NCBI GenBank assembly: GCA_015680685.1
Contig: MNCI01035176.1
Span: 136,024-200,023, forward strand
Origin: Gnetum montanum
Lineage: Eukaryota; Streptophyta; Gnetopsida; Gnetales; Gnetaceae
Length of the DNA: 64,000 bases
Reading direction: 5' to 3'
The notes beneath the pieces are model-generated. The model searched no databases and was not told the origin of the DNA. It worked only from the letters and a program-made list of their open reading frames with translations. Made by a program: the position numbers and the translations under genes. This document shows positions 43,687-54,682 of this stretch, piece by piece; within the stretch, counting starts at the first letter, position 1, and the number at the start of each line of letters is the position of its first letter.

Positions 43687-43698
43687 TGGTATCAAAGC
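43687..43698 (+). other. Primer-binding site of copia element F (initiator Met tRNA)
   Basis: TGGTATCAAAGC, one mismatch from the TGGTATCAGAGC site complementary to initiator methionine tRNA used by plant Ty1/copia elements. It stands two bases after the LTR end. Confidence 0.85.
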
Positions 43699-43734
43699 CT
43701 AGTACTTTTGCTCTCTTCAAGAGTACACATGGAA

Positions 43735-44260
43735 GGGGCACTTAGCATTAGACAGAGCCTAAACATTATCAACTAGTGCATTCAATTAATTTGTCACCTC
43801 TTTTATCGAGGTAAGTATATTATTTTCTTTCTTATATTTAGAAAATAATGAGACTATTCTTGTAAAGTTAACAATTCTTGGAATAACGCTTTCTTTGAAC
43901 ATAGGTATGAAACATTTTTACATAGCATTCTTTCTTTCTAAAATTTGTGCATTGAAATAAAAGATTCTTTACATGCTAACTAAATAAAAATCAAAATTCT
44001 TGATGATGAATGCTCTTACCTTAAAATGGAAAACTTAAACCTTAGGGCTAATATTCAAAAATTGACAAGAATGTTTGAGCAGTTGAACAAGAGCTCTTTG
44101 GAGAAACCAAGAATCAAAAATAGCATTTATCCAGGTTTGGAAAATATTCTAGATCAAATAACATGAAATGTTTCTTCTATGGTAAATATAGTCATGTTCA
44201 AGCTTATTGTTATCTTAGAATGCATCACCACTCTTGGTATTTGTAAAACTAGTCTAGAAA
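43735..44260 (+). pseudogene. Gag of copia element F (internally shortened)
   Basis: Only a small part of a normal copia gag is present. Near 44020 EC-YLKMENLNLRANIQKLTRM and near 44165 CFFYGKYSHVQAYC, a CCHC knuckle with Cys to Tyr at the second position. About 500 bases in place of the usual 1 kb or more suggest an internal deletion between 43860 and 44010. Confidence 0.6.
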
Positions 44261-44640
44261 GAAAACCATGCATGGTTGGAGAGAGAAAGAAGGAAAGGTT
44301 GAAAAGAATTTGATGGCACAAATTACCTTCTCCAAAGAATTTGATAGTGGGTGTTCAAGGTACATGACAGGTGACAAATCCCACTTCACTAAACAAAATT
44401 GTGGTACATTCACATTTGGAGATGACATGGAAGCACCCATAATAGGTATTGGTACCATAGAAGGAAAAGGTAAGGGATTACCCACTATGAACAAGGTGTT
44501 TTTCATTGATGGATTAAAACATAATTTACTTAGTGTGAGTCAACTTTGCAACTCCAATCTTAATGTTACCTTTTCAAAAAAAATTTGTAGAATATAAGAT
44601 TTGTCTACTGGAAGTATTTTGATTAAAGGATCTAGAAAGG
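44261..44640 (+). pseudogene. Protease of copia element F
   Basis: EFDSGCSRYMTGDKSHF near 44340 is an intact copia protease motif (D-S-G-C-S-R-H-M-T-G). GDDMEAPIIGIGTIEGKGKG and FFIDGLKHNLLSVSQLCNSNLNVTF follow. The frame 44268-44597 is open except for its end. Confidence 0.88.
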
Positions 44641-45700
44641 ACATGTATATACTACTATATTAGGAAACTCTCCTAACCTTGAAGCCAAGTGTTTAGTAAA
44701 TTGGCATAGGAAATTGGAAATTGGACCACATCTACAACGAAATTCTCTAGAACTTGATGATAAAAGAAATGGTGTGTGGTCTTCCTAAGCTTAAATATTT
44801 CAACCTAAATACATGTGAAGCTTGTGAAAAGGGAAAAAAAACAAAGGTAATATTCAATAAGAAAAATTGTATTTCTACTACTTTTCCCTTAGACTTTCTT
44901 CATATGGATGTAGTTGGTCCAATTCAATCTCTTAGCCTAAGAAAGAAAAGATATTTTCTAACTATTATTGATGATTATTCTCTCTATACTTAGACTTCCT
45001 TTTTATATGACAAAGATGAAGTATTTGATATTTTTTAAGAATTAGAAATTAGATCCAAAAAGAAAAAGGATATGGTATTACGGTTATCAGAAGTGACAGT
45101 TGAGGTGAGTTTAAACATCAAAAATTTGAATATTTTTATCAAATGAATGACATTCTACATCAATTCTCTACTACAAGAACTCCTCAACAAAATGGTATAG
45201 ATAAATAAAAGAAAAAAATCTTAAACAAGATCGGGAGAATGATATTAAATTATTGGGCTCTTCCTCACCACTTCTAGGTTGAAGCTATCAACACTACCTA
45301 TTACATGTCCAACAAAGTTCTAGTAAGAAGATTTACTTCCAAAACCCCTTATGAATTATGGACTGGTAGAAAGCCCTCGATAGCTTAATTTCATGTTTTT
45401 CATTCAAAATGCTATATCCTAAATGATAAAGATACCTTGAGAAATTTTGATGCAAAAATCGATGAAGGAATTTTCTTAGGTTATTCTCTAGTCAGTAGGG
45501 CATACAGAGTGTTTAACAAAAGAACAAATATGGTAGAGGAAACCATAAATGTCAAAATAGATTACTATGACATCACTTGTCCTCAACCTAATGATGAAAC
45601 TATTCCCATTCAAATATTGTCCAACCCAACTTTAGTACAAGATGACAAGGACTCAAAATCTAGTACTGAACATGAACAGGAAGAAAATGATGGTGATTAA
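44641..45700 (+). pseudogene. Integrase of copia element F
   Basis: Pre-integrase remnants near 44700; GLPKLKYFNLNTCEACEKGK near 44775 with the C-x2-C of the zinc domain; PLDFLHMDVVGPIQSLSLRKKRYFLTIIDDYSLYT (44890-44990) with the catalytic Asp residues; then after breaks QNGIDK near 45195, where the catalytic Glu codon is lost, and the C-terminal NFDAKIDEGIFLGYSLVSRAYRVFNKRT (45440-45530). The layout fits the SIRE/Maximus or Tork branch. Confidence 0.87.
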
Positions 45701-46688
45701 GAAATATCTCCCACTCTACCAAAAAGGTGCAGAATTAGAAAAACTCTTTATTAATGATGTAATCGAAGAAGTTCAAGATGGTATTCATGCTAGAATCCAA
45801 ATTAAAGAGATATGTGCCTTTTCTGCATATCTTTCTCAACTTGAATCCAAAACATTTAAGGTAGCTAAAAGAGATAAAGGGTGGATTTCAGCTATGCAAG
45901 ATGAACTTAGTCAATTTTCTAGAAATGATGTATGGGAATTAACACCTAGACCTATTAATAAACCTATTATTGGGACTAAATGGATCTTTAGAAATAAGAC
46001 TAATGAAAATAAAAACATCATAAAGAACAAGGCTAGATTAGTTGCCAAAGGATACAACCAACAAGAAGGAATAGATTTTGATGAAACTTTTGCTCCTGGT
46101 GCTAGGCTAGAATCTATTATACTTCTTCTTGCTTATGCAAGTATCAAAAACATCAAGCTTTATTAAATTGATGTCAAAAGTGCATTTCTAAATGGAACCA
46201 TACAAGAAAATTTTTATATTGAACAACCTAAAGGGATTGCTGACTCCATCAAGATCAATCATGTCTACAAACTAAAAAAGGCTCTCCATGATCTTAAACA
46301 AGCTCCAAGAGCTTGGTATGAAAGAATTTTTGAACATCTCGTATTTAATGGATTTGAAAGAGGTAAGGCTAACATTACATTATTTATTAAAAGATAAGGA
46401 ATAGATCTTCTAATTATTCAAATCTATGTTGATGATATTATTTTTGATGCCACTAATGAAATCCTTTGCAAGAAGTTTTTTGATCTCATGTAGTCTGAAT
46501 TTGAAATGAGTATGATGGGATAACTCAACAACTTTCTTGGGTTTTAGATCTATTAGAAAACTAATGAAACTTTCTTATGTCAAACCAAGTATGTAAAAGA
46601 TCTACCAAAATACAAGTTCGCTAATGTTAACGTTAAAGGTACTCCAATGGCTGCAAATTCTAAACTCGTTAAAGATGACCAAGGTAAG
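45701..46688 (+). pseudogene. Reverse transcriptase of copia element F, cut by element C
   Basis: [58 protein letters not shown] (45880-46090), then IDVKSAFLNGTIQENFYIEQPKG (46170), KALHDLKQAPRAWYERI and the catalytic IQIYVDDIIFDAT near 46430. YVDD is intact. The frame reaches KGTPMAANSKLVKDDQGK and ends at 46688 where the LTR of element C starts. RNase H and 3' LTR of F should lie beyond the window. Confidence 0.92.
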
Positions 46689-48554
46689 TGTAACGACGGA
46701 AAATGACAGTTGTTGGAAACACCGAGCAAATTTCTGTGTACACAGTTCCAACCCCGGATCCATGTGAGGGTTTTGCTGGAGAAAACGAATCCAAGGTGCC
46801 CTAAATGGTCTTGTCGATTAGACAAGGACTTACTTAATCAGTAAATTTTGTAATGATCAGATCAAGAAATGATGATTTCAATGTGAAGGTACAATATTGA
46901 TTGACAGGAAAACAAGATCTGCTCCAAGATTGGATCTCGAAGGTAATGAAGAAGATGTAAATTATGCCAAATGATTGTAGAAATTAATGTAAACAAGGCA
47001 CGATGAATTAAATTTGAAATATGCACGATCCCGAGACCTGGGATCTACCTTATAAATAAATATAGTGAATACAATAGGATTTACAAGCAGACTTCGGTTT
47101 GGATGAAGTATCCACCACCGACAAGAAGCTAATTAGAGAGTAAACAAGCAAAGGCCAATCTACCTTGTTCTAGCCAATCTGGGTGCAAGGGAGTCAGGCT
47201 CGAAGCAAAATTTCTGCTAACTTGAAGTCTCTGGTCAAAGCTTCTCCCTATCACCATCGATGCTCTTCTCATCATCTCGTCAATCTTTTTGCCAATACTA
47301 TCAAAAATTGCCAACAATTTCCAACCCTTTGATCGTTGTTAGCCAGGGTATTTATAAGATTAGGGTTAGGAGGAAAACATGGTTTAGATTATGCATGTCT
47401 TGGGCCCACAAAATACCATTGACTTGGTGTCCTGTAGTTGAAGCTTGTGGCACTACGCTATGTTACACTCTGAAGCGTAGTATAGCATAACCATCCTTCA
47501 GGAAGATGGTTCATTCGGCCTTGTCTTTTATGCTAAAAAAAATGTCTCGCGACTATGCTATGATACGCTGGGAAGCATATCATGGCATAGTGATTGCTAC
47601 TAACTGAATTTCATTATCTTCGTTGCTGCAGATAAGTCAACTGCACTACTTGCATTGCGCTGCATTACACTGCGTAGCATAACATGGCGTAGTATGACAA
47701 AAGTTAAGATTTTTTAACATGGCTAATTTGCAAAGCTGAAGTATTGCCACTGTGCATCCCTTGTTCTATTCTATTTTCTGAAGTCTATTAGGCTATGCTG
47801 CGTAGCATAGCATAGCAGGCCCTTAGCTAAAAAAAGTAAACTTGCTGAGATGTGCCACTTGTTGAAAAATCCTTACCTAAGCTTTGAGACTTTCCTGAAT
47901 CATCGAGGTCTCAAAATTTCATGGTGTTTCAATGGCCCCTCTTTGTTGACATTTGGAGGGCTTGCCCAAGAGACATCGACAAAGAATACGAAACACCATA
48001 GAGGTAAAGAAACCAACATCGTCTGTCGGCTACTACTTGGATGTCGCTCTGTTAAACCTGGAAGTGCGAAGGTTGGGAGCATAAGGAGCAGAAGAGGGAT
48101 TTTATAGTTATGAGGGAGGAAGGTTTGGAGAAGACTCAAGCATGAGTAGGATACTTCACAAACATGCTATTGGGCATCTCATCGCTGGTGATTTCCTGAG
48201 AGGTTCTATACTGTATATGTGGGGCTTGCCTGGACGAGTTGTGTTACGCCCGTATGGCCTGGACGAATTGTGTTTTATCCATTTTTCCTAGCTTTGCCCG
48301 CTCTTTTTCTTTTGGAAATATAGATGCTTTCCATGAGGTGAGTTGCATTACATCAATTCATGGATGTGATGGTTATCATGTGTGATAGACTTCCTGTATG
48401 CTCACATTCTGTACAATCAAGAGGAGAGGGTAAGTGTAATTGTAAAGATAAGGGAAGGAGAAAGTAAGATAAGGTGTCTAGTGGGGGAAAGGGTAGGGTC
48501 TGCACTCCCAAGTAGTCAGGCTAGTCCGTGTAGCCACCTTAGAACACTGTGACA
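46689..48554 (-). mobile_element. 3' LTR of Tat-like element C
   Basis: Plus-strand ends TGTAACGACGG and CACTGTGACA, i.e. TGTCACAG...CGTTACA on the minus strand; 1,866 bases. Aligned with LTR A and LTR B. TATA box on the minus strand at 47349-47358; palindrome clusters near 47452-47490, 47548-47595, 47655-47695 and 47785-47815. The left end cuts the reverse transcriptase of copia F; the five bases before it (GTAAG) would be the target duplication to look for at the other end of C. Confidence 0.9.
47349..47358 (-). promoter_or_regulatory. TATA box of LTR C
   Basis: Minus strand CTTATAAATA, at the place matching 622-632 of LTR A. Confidence 0.6.
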
Positions 48555-48568
48555 CCTCGCCCTCCTAG
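48555..48568 (-). other. Polypurine tract of element C
   Basis: Minus strand AGGAGGGCGAGG immediately before TGTCACAG. Similarity to element A continues only to about 48592. Confidence 0.8.
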
Positions 48569-48593
48569 TGAATGCATTTTGAGTAATGCTATT

Positions 48594-48652
48594 TGTAGTT
48601 GTAATGATGCATTACAACTACAGCTTGCATCAATGATGTAGTTGTAATGCAT
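48594..48652. repeat. Left inverted end of the 6.1-kb insert in C
   Basis: A perfect palindrome TGTAGTTGTAATG-ATG-CATTACAACTACA (48594-48622, 13-base arms) is followed by GCTTGCATCAATGATGTAGTTGTAATGCAT. The reverse complement of the latter, TGCATTACAACTACATCA, occurs at 54652-54669, so the insert has inverted ends. Confidence 0.7.
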
Positions 48653-49399
48653 TTTGTGCTAGTACACAATTCATTTCTAAATCTTGCATTAATTCCTATC
48701 TATGTGATTTTTCCTACAAATAACAAGGGATTTGAAAGATTTGGAATGAGAAATACATCAATTATAGCTATGCCCTTATTATTGGATAGTCTTACAATTC
48801 AATCTCCCATTTCTTCTATGTTGAGAAAATTACCATATTCAATTTTTATGTTATCAATATCATTGTCCTTATAGTTGAGGAGATGATAGGGGTCTTGGTG
48901 GTTTTGGACCAAAGGGATATATCATTTGAATCACTATGCAATTTAGTCATAAGTTTCAAAGATGATGTTGAGTGGATGCCAAGAATACTCATGTATGTCA
49001 TTGCATTCAAGAAATATAAAAGATATTACAATAAATATAATACAATTCAAACCTATGTTGTCATTGTGGGAAAGATTAGAGAATATTTATGATTTTATAT
49101 TTTATGATTATTTAGCAATTTTATAATTATAAAGAACAAAACAATAATAAATACATGCATTGCCATCATTCTTAGGGACAGGTGCAACACCACATAGGAA
49201 ATATAGTAAGAATGGTTCTTAGTCACAACTTCAATGACCCAACACCATGTCATACAATCATAACCTTCTTGGGTAAGGTTGAATCATTACAGCTTATGAA
49301 AAAAAGGATTGAATATGTTTTTTTTTTATTTTAAACTTTTATAGATGTTTTTGATGTTTTAATGTTTAAGGCATTAATGGTAAAAATGAGAAAAAACCA
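48653..49399. other. Unclassified left arm of the insert
   Basis: AT-rich sequence without counterpart elsewhere in the window. Small open frames exist (for example 48883-49092, VLVVLDQRDISFESL...) but none has a family signature. It may be the internal part of a DNA transposon whose ends are at 48594 and 54669. Confidence 0.35.
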
Positions 49400-49467
49400 A
49401 AAGCTTTAATTATCACACAAACACTAGACTCCACATCAACCAAACAATTCTAGGCTACATAAGCATG

Positions 49468-49575
49468 GTAGCACTCTAACAGACTCTAGACTCTAGTAGT
49501 TTATTCTAATTATTAGAGCAGTTACTCTAGCAGTTTATTCTAATTATTAGAGTGGTTACTCTAATTATTAGAGTA
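49468..49575 (+). repeat. ATTCTAATTATTAGAG repeats in LTR G
   Basis: Three or four copies of TTTATTCTAATTATTAGAGYAGTTACTCTAGCAG or shorter forms in tandem, each containing the palindrome CTCTAATTATTAGAG. They precede the first TATA box by a few tens of bases. Confidence 0.8.
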
Positions 49576-49587
49576 GTTGCTCCCAAG

Positions 49588-49599
49588 CCTATAAATACA
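49588..49599 (+). promoter_or_regulatory. First TATA box of LTR G
   Basis: CCTATAAATACA, same context as LTR D (GCCTATAAATACAACACTTAGGTGCA against GCCTATAAATACAGTGCCCAGGCGCA in part), so this is the ancestral promoter position. Confidence 0.6.
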
Positions 49600-49662
49600 G
49601 TGCCCAGGCGCACAATTGGGGAAGGAAGTCTTTTAGCAGTCAAGTAGCGAAACTGGTGAGAC

Positions 49663-49721
49663 GCGATATCGCATGGGCCGCGATATCGCACCCCCCCGCG
49701 ATATCGCGTACACGATATCGT
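49663..49721. repeat. Four GCGATATCGC palindromes between two TATA boxes
   Basis: GCGATATCGC at 49663-49672, 49680-49689 and 49698-49707 and ACGATATCGT at 49712-49721, spaced 14-18 bases, all perfect palindromes with GATATC centres and retained CpG. They stand 16 bases before the second TATA box. Nothing like them is in LTR D or E, which have only GATATGATGTC or GATATCAC at the comparable place upstream of their single TATA. Confidence 0.95.
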
Positions 49722-49736
49722 AGTGTGTCATCAAAT

Positions 49737-49748
49737 CTATAAATAAGA
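49737..49748 (+). promoter_or_regulatory. Second TATA box of LTR G
   Basis: TCTATAAATAAG, about 150 bases after the first. Each TATA is followed some 60 bases later by TAGCGAAACT, which suggests that the promoter region was itself duplicated. Confidence 0.5.
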
Positions 49749-51181
49749 GGTGGCTCTCCCTTGTTTCTCAATCTAGATCTAGACCCTTAGCGAAACTCTA
49801 GCAGTTTTACCTTTCGAGAGATAGAATAATTTCCATGTGCCCGCAGTAGGAGCTCCAAAGTGAACGGATCTTTATTGGAGCAAATATTTTACCTAAGCAC
49901 AAGTTTATCTACGGAAATAAAGAAGAACTTATTGGATAAACCTTACAATGCATGGACTAAGCTAAATAGGACTTTACTTATTATTATTTATTATTTATTA
50001 TTTAAATTCTTTATTAGTTAATTAAATCTCTCTCAACCCTTCTCTCCTAGTTAAGTGCATTCAGTATGACCACTTCGAGCACATGCGTTACGCTTGGTAA
50101 TCCCAGTAATGAATAGTGTTTGGTAATCCTAGAAGGTTGCATCGGCTCAAGGTGTGAATGGTAAGTGGGAACAGATACTAATGCTAGGCATTAGAACTTA
50201 GTTAGTTAAAGTTAGTTAATTATTCTCTTCACCCTTTACCTCATTAGCATAGGCGATAAAAACATAAAAGATATAAAAATCACATACCTCAAACTTACTT
50301 AACCATACAACCATGACAAATACAAGTAAGTCTGGGAAGACAATGAACGATTAACCTTAAGTGTTCCATAAGGCGTGTAGGCACTTAGTCTACCAAGTTC
50401 AACCAGATCACGCGTGTAATGCTCGTATTCGTATGGTTGAGTGTAGGGGTACCTTGCCACTCATCAGAAACTCTTGTAGTCTATTTGAAAGTTAGAGTAT
50501 TTTCCAAGTGCCCACAATAGGAGGTCTAAGTGTGGATGGATCTTTATTCAAGCATTGTGTACTTGAGCACACCTTGTGTACAACAATAAAGACGAGCTCT
50601 TTGATTCATCCTTGCAGCACTTGAGATTATTTTTCTTACGCATTTCCTTTATTTTATTTTCTTATGAACTTATTTCATTTTATTTTATTTTAAACACTTT
50701 ACATTTATGTTATTAGTATAGCAATTCATTTTGATCAATTAAGAAAATCGTTAAATTACACTCACTACGATCACTTCGAGCATGTGTGTAACACTTGGTA
50801 ACCCAGTAACGATTAGCATTTGGTAATCCCAGTAGTGTTGCACTAGTTCAAGATGTGTACGGAAACTGAGAACGAATGTTGGTGTTAGGATTAGCTAGAA
50901 CTTAGTTAATGACTAGTTAAGATAAATTAGTCACTTAGTTATCTCTCTTCTCCCTTATTAGCGCAGGACATAAAAACATAAAAGCTATAAAAATCATATG
51001 CCTCAAGCTTACTTAACCATACAATCGTGACATATAGGTAAGCTTGGGAAGACAACAATCAACCAACCCACCCTTGTTCCATAAGGGCGCATAAGCACTT
51101 AGTCCTTGGAATTCAACCGGATCATGCATGAAACACTCATATTCGTATGGTTGAGCATAGGGGTATCTCGCCGCTCATCAT

Positions 51182-51199
51182 TGGCACTGTTTCTAGGGA
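51182..51199 (+). other. Primer-binding site of element G (Asp-tRNA type)
   Basis: TGGCACTGTTTCTAGGGA, one base after the LTR end exactly as in E. Compared with the canonical Athila site TGGCGCCGTTGCCGGGGA it keeps more positions than E does. Confidence 0.75.
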
Positions 51200-51317
51200 C
51201 TTAGTTGTTTGTGCACTAACTAGAAATTAGAAAATCATTCACATCATTGGAATGAACCCTTAGGGTTGGTTGAGAAAATAATAAACAAGAATACATTGCA
51301 CACTGAACAAACGAGTA

Positions 51318-53330
51318 TGTCTCCTTCTTCATACAAAAGTGCTTGACTGCCTAGGTCTAAAATAGGAAATAGTCGACTGCGTAATACACATGACATTGAT
51401 CTGCAAGTCCCTCAACAAGTTTAAGTGATATATATTCATCTTGATGAGTATATCCCAGACTTCACCTTTATCCTCCATCAAGATGAACAACTACATTGGC
51501 GAGACTTAGAAGGTAACATAGTGTTACCTCCCAATCGTTTGGTCTTGAGCATGCTTCTTCATGCTCTCACATGAATTAGCATGCCGTACTTACATGCAAA
51601 ATACATTGTGGAAGACCATGACTCAAGAGAATATCATTCCATAGAGGCACAATGTCAAAGGAACTTGCAACAGGAGAGACATCATAAGTCTTTGAAGGGT
51701 AAGTGCTCCCAAGATGCCCCACATGTCCTAAGCAAAAATGAGGGTGGTGAACCTACCTCAGGCATTCATCCACACAATGATGTTCCTTCCCTTGACTTTG
51801 GTGAAGGGGTTGTGTATTAGAACCTTCATTCTACTATTCATAACCTAGGTTCTGATACCCATAGGCACAAAGGGTTTGAAAAAGGGACATGAACTCATGA
51901 TAAAGGTGGACATTCTAATCGTAATTGTGATCGGGGCAAAGACTATAGAAGAGAAGACAGCAGTCACTATCATGATGACAGTTCTTATTCTTCTTCACCT
52001 TCATCATCTCCTTCACCCTCTCCTTTAATATTCGAACACAGTCATAAAGAAAAAGATCATGGGAATAAAGGTAGACAAAGTGGAAGTCATAGACAAAATA
52101 GCCATGAAAGGGGACAAGGGCACTCTAGAGAGTCACGACATAGAAGAAGGGAGAGTAGGGAATAACGTAGGCATCATAGACGTTATGGACAAGATGATCA
52201 CGATGAACCCCTCCTTGCTACTCAAAGTATGTTGGACATAACTAAGGCTGTTAAAATTCCAACAAGGCATCAGAAAGATAATAGGATTAAGAGATTAGAT
52301 ATGAACAACATCCCATGATTTGAGGTGGATACAACATTGATCCTCAGAATCATTTATAAGCATTCCATGATGCATGTGTCTTACAAAACATAGAGAATGA
52401 ATGGAAAAAACTTAAGTTGTCCCCACAGACATTAGTCAAAGAAGTGTAAAGTTGGTATCGATCTTTAGAACTGGAATCCATTCGTAGGTGGAGTACTATG
52501 TTAGAACTATTTAATGACAAGCACCAAACATACTCCTGAGTGTCTAACTTGCAAAAGCAAATCCAAGGTTGGAAACAAGGAAGACATGAACCCTTGAATG
52601 TTTCCATGGACCAATAATATGTACTATTACATTGTTGTCTTGGCCATGATTATTCGCAAAGGGATAAACTGTGCCATCTCATGGATGGGCTTAGGCATGA
52701 AACAAGAAGAACCCTTGGGACTTATGCCCAAGGGTGACTATCCAAGCTTAGGTCCCATCAAATTCAAAGACTATTGGAGCAAGTTGCTAAGAAAGAAGGT
52801 CAGTTATAGAGGAGAGAAAGTGTGGAAGAGTATAATCGAGATCCTTCCCTTCGGAAGAGGGGAGTAAGATTTTGTGAGGATGAAGAAGAGTCACCATTTG
52901 AAGAGTTGGTGAATAGGAAAACTTTGTCTATCCAAAAGATGACATCAGAAGTTTCAGCAAAGGTAGACCAAATGTGAGATTCCCTAGATAATAGATTTTA
53001 AACTATTCTTAAAATAGTAGAGGAGTCTAAAGAGTAAGGTAGTGAGAAAAGAAAAAAGAAAGAGGCTGAACATGCACGTAGCAAGGGTAAGGGCAAAGTT
53101 TCCATCATTAAAGAGGTTGTGGATTTGGAAACAAACAATGATAGTGGATGTGAGATATGTCAATATGACCATCCTAAGAAATGTTGCCCTATAATCTCAT
53201 ATTTGCAGGAGTCTGGGGTGTATGCATTCAACCCACAATTAAACAAAAGGAAAAAACCCTAAAGGTTACTGTTGGCACATTTTTCCATTTCATGGAACAG
53301 GTTGGAAATTTGTTTACTTCCAAAACAGAG
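51318..53330 (+). pseudogene. Gag of Athila-like element G
   Basis: Begins near MSPSSYKSA (51318). Block 1: PDFTFILHQDEQLHWRDLEGN...LPPNRLVLSMLLHAL (51450-51570), as in E. A Ser/His/Arg-rich low-complexity stretch follows (51900-52190: SSSPSSSPSPSP and HRRRRE-like). Block 2: NIENEWKKLKLSPQTLVKE, SWYRSLELESIRRWSTMLELF, LQKQIQGWKQGRHEPLN (52390-52600), a retrotransposon gag core. The end has SEVSAKVDQM, a Lys-rich linker and the knuckle CEICQYDHPKKCC (53149-53187). It is the best preserved gag of the family, with about ten stops and frameshifts. Confidence 0.78.
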
Positions 53331-54390
53331 TATTGTGAAATTTATACTAAATGTTAGCCCAAAACACATATTACAACTCCAATTGGTAGAATCATAGGTC
53401 ATATCACTCCTAAATATTTATTAAATGGAAGATCATCAAAGAAGATAGGTGTTTATAAGCTTTTCACTTAGCTATGTGCAATAAATCTTTCCCACATTAA
53501 AGAAGAAATGCTTGAGGGTGATAAACTGGAAGGACAATGGAGCACAAGACTGATCAAAGAGCTAAATAAAGCCGACAACAATGGAGTTGGGTGGTGAAGA
53601 CTCTCCTCATAACCACGGACAATGTAGACATGGATGAGGCAACAATTAATTATGATCAGGTCATGGAAAAGGCCATAGATTTGGTTCGTTAACAAATTGT
53701 GAGCAACTTATCCGAGCCTAGGGTTATGCACGGTTCACAGGTGTTCCACCATGATGGGTCATGACTATATCAATTTGCTTTTCCTGGAACATGTCCATTC
53801 ACCAACCATAGATGTCTTTCATCATGACCCACTCCAGCGGGATTGACATCATTTTTGTTGTTGTCCCATACATGAACCTGCCTAGCTTCACTGCAATAAA
53901 GATTCCGAGCATGAAGAAGAAAGCATGAATTTGGACAATAACATGTTTAGCAATTCAACAAAAATATTAATGTAGATTATTCAGCAAAGAAGGATTTTAG
54001 GCCTGATACGCATTTTCATCACCATGAATATGAATATGAATGTGATGTAAATATTTCCTTCTCCTTTTCTTTCAACTTTCATTCTTCCATAACTACCATC
54101 ACCTCTATCATCATGCTCACAAAATTCACAAGATCATTCGTCTGAAAGGGAGATACAACCACAATTGCATATCTCCCCAGGAATTAACAGTCATTTTGAA
54201 GGTAACTCACACATGGATGATCGCTTCTATATTAGGAAGAGGGAGTGAACCCTGTTGCTTTGGTTTCTCACTTGTTATGAAGGCTCTACTCGGGGATGAT
54301 GATTTTGCTACAAGTTTGAAATGTAATGAGAATTATTTTGAACAAAAATTGGAAGGCAAGAAAATTTGCAAGTAGTATGATCAAGTGGGA
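53331..54390 (+). pseudogene. Gag-protease linker remnant of element G
   Basis: Continues G without a clear motif. Pro/His-rich words and repeated ATGAATATGAATATGAATGTGATG (about 54020-54050) occur. A protease motif is not visible, and no reverse transcriptase follows, so G is truncated at about 54390, where sequence of another composition begins. Confidence 0.45.
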
Positions 54391-54651
54391 TAATGGTTTT
54401 CTTGAATTTTATACGTGATCAGAAGCAGACCCGATGTGGAGAATATAGTTCTTGTCAACGACAACGGCTATTGAGTAGCTTCTACAACTGCTGTCGCTCC
54501 CTTCATTCCAGAGACATAAACAGGGAAGACCCAGATCGAGATCAACGGCAGAAATCGATGTGGCCAATTAAATGGGAACCAATTCCAGAATCGATTAGAA
54601 ACCCTAGAAACCCTAATAAGAACAGAGAAGAAATTCTTAGCTGAAATTAGG
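54391..54651 (-). other. Gene-5'-end-like fragment at the right end of the insert
   Basis: GC-richer than its surroundings. Read on the minus strand it has TTATTAGGGTTTCTAGGGTTTC (two AGGGTTT telo-box words), then a leader, then ATGAAGGGAGCGACAGCAGTTGTAGAAGC near 54500-54473, followed by an early stop. This looks like the 5' UTR and first codons of a plant housekeeping gene carried by a transposon. No family is recognised from a dozen codons. Confidence 0.4.
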
Positions 54652-54669
54652 TGCATTACAACTACATCA
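54652..54669. repeat. Right inverted end of the 6.1-kb insert in C
   Basis: TGCATTACAACTACATCA, the reverse complement of 48635-48652. Just to its right TCATTGATGCAAGTTGTG (54683-54700) is element C sequence again (compare 3225-3245 in A) and also resembles the inverse of 48622-48640, so the inverted similarity extends over about 45 bases with a 16-base interruption. Confidence 0.65.
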
Positions 54670-54682
54670 GGTTTTGGATCAA

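Larger units (their letters stand above)
49400..51180 (+). mobile_element. 5' LTR of Athila-like element G, with internal duplication (left edge approximate)
   Basis: The end GGTTGAGCATAGGGGTATCTCGCCGCTCATCA at 51180 matches the LTR ends of D and E and is followed by the same primer site. TATA box CCTATAAATACAG is at 49588-49599. The block from about 49795 to 50464 is repeated at about 50467-51180 (shared: CCAAGTGCCCACAATAGGAG, GATCTTTATT..AGCA, CACTTCGAGCA, TTGGTAATCCCAGTA, TTAACCATACAA, CGTATGGTTGAG, CACTCATCA). The LTR is therefore about twice the size of those of D and E. Confidence 0.75.
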
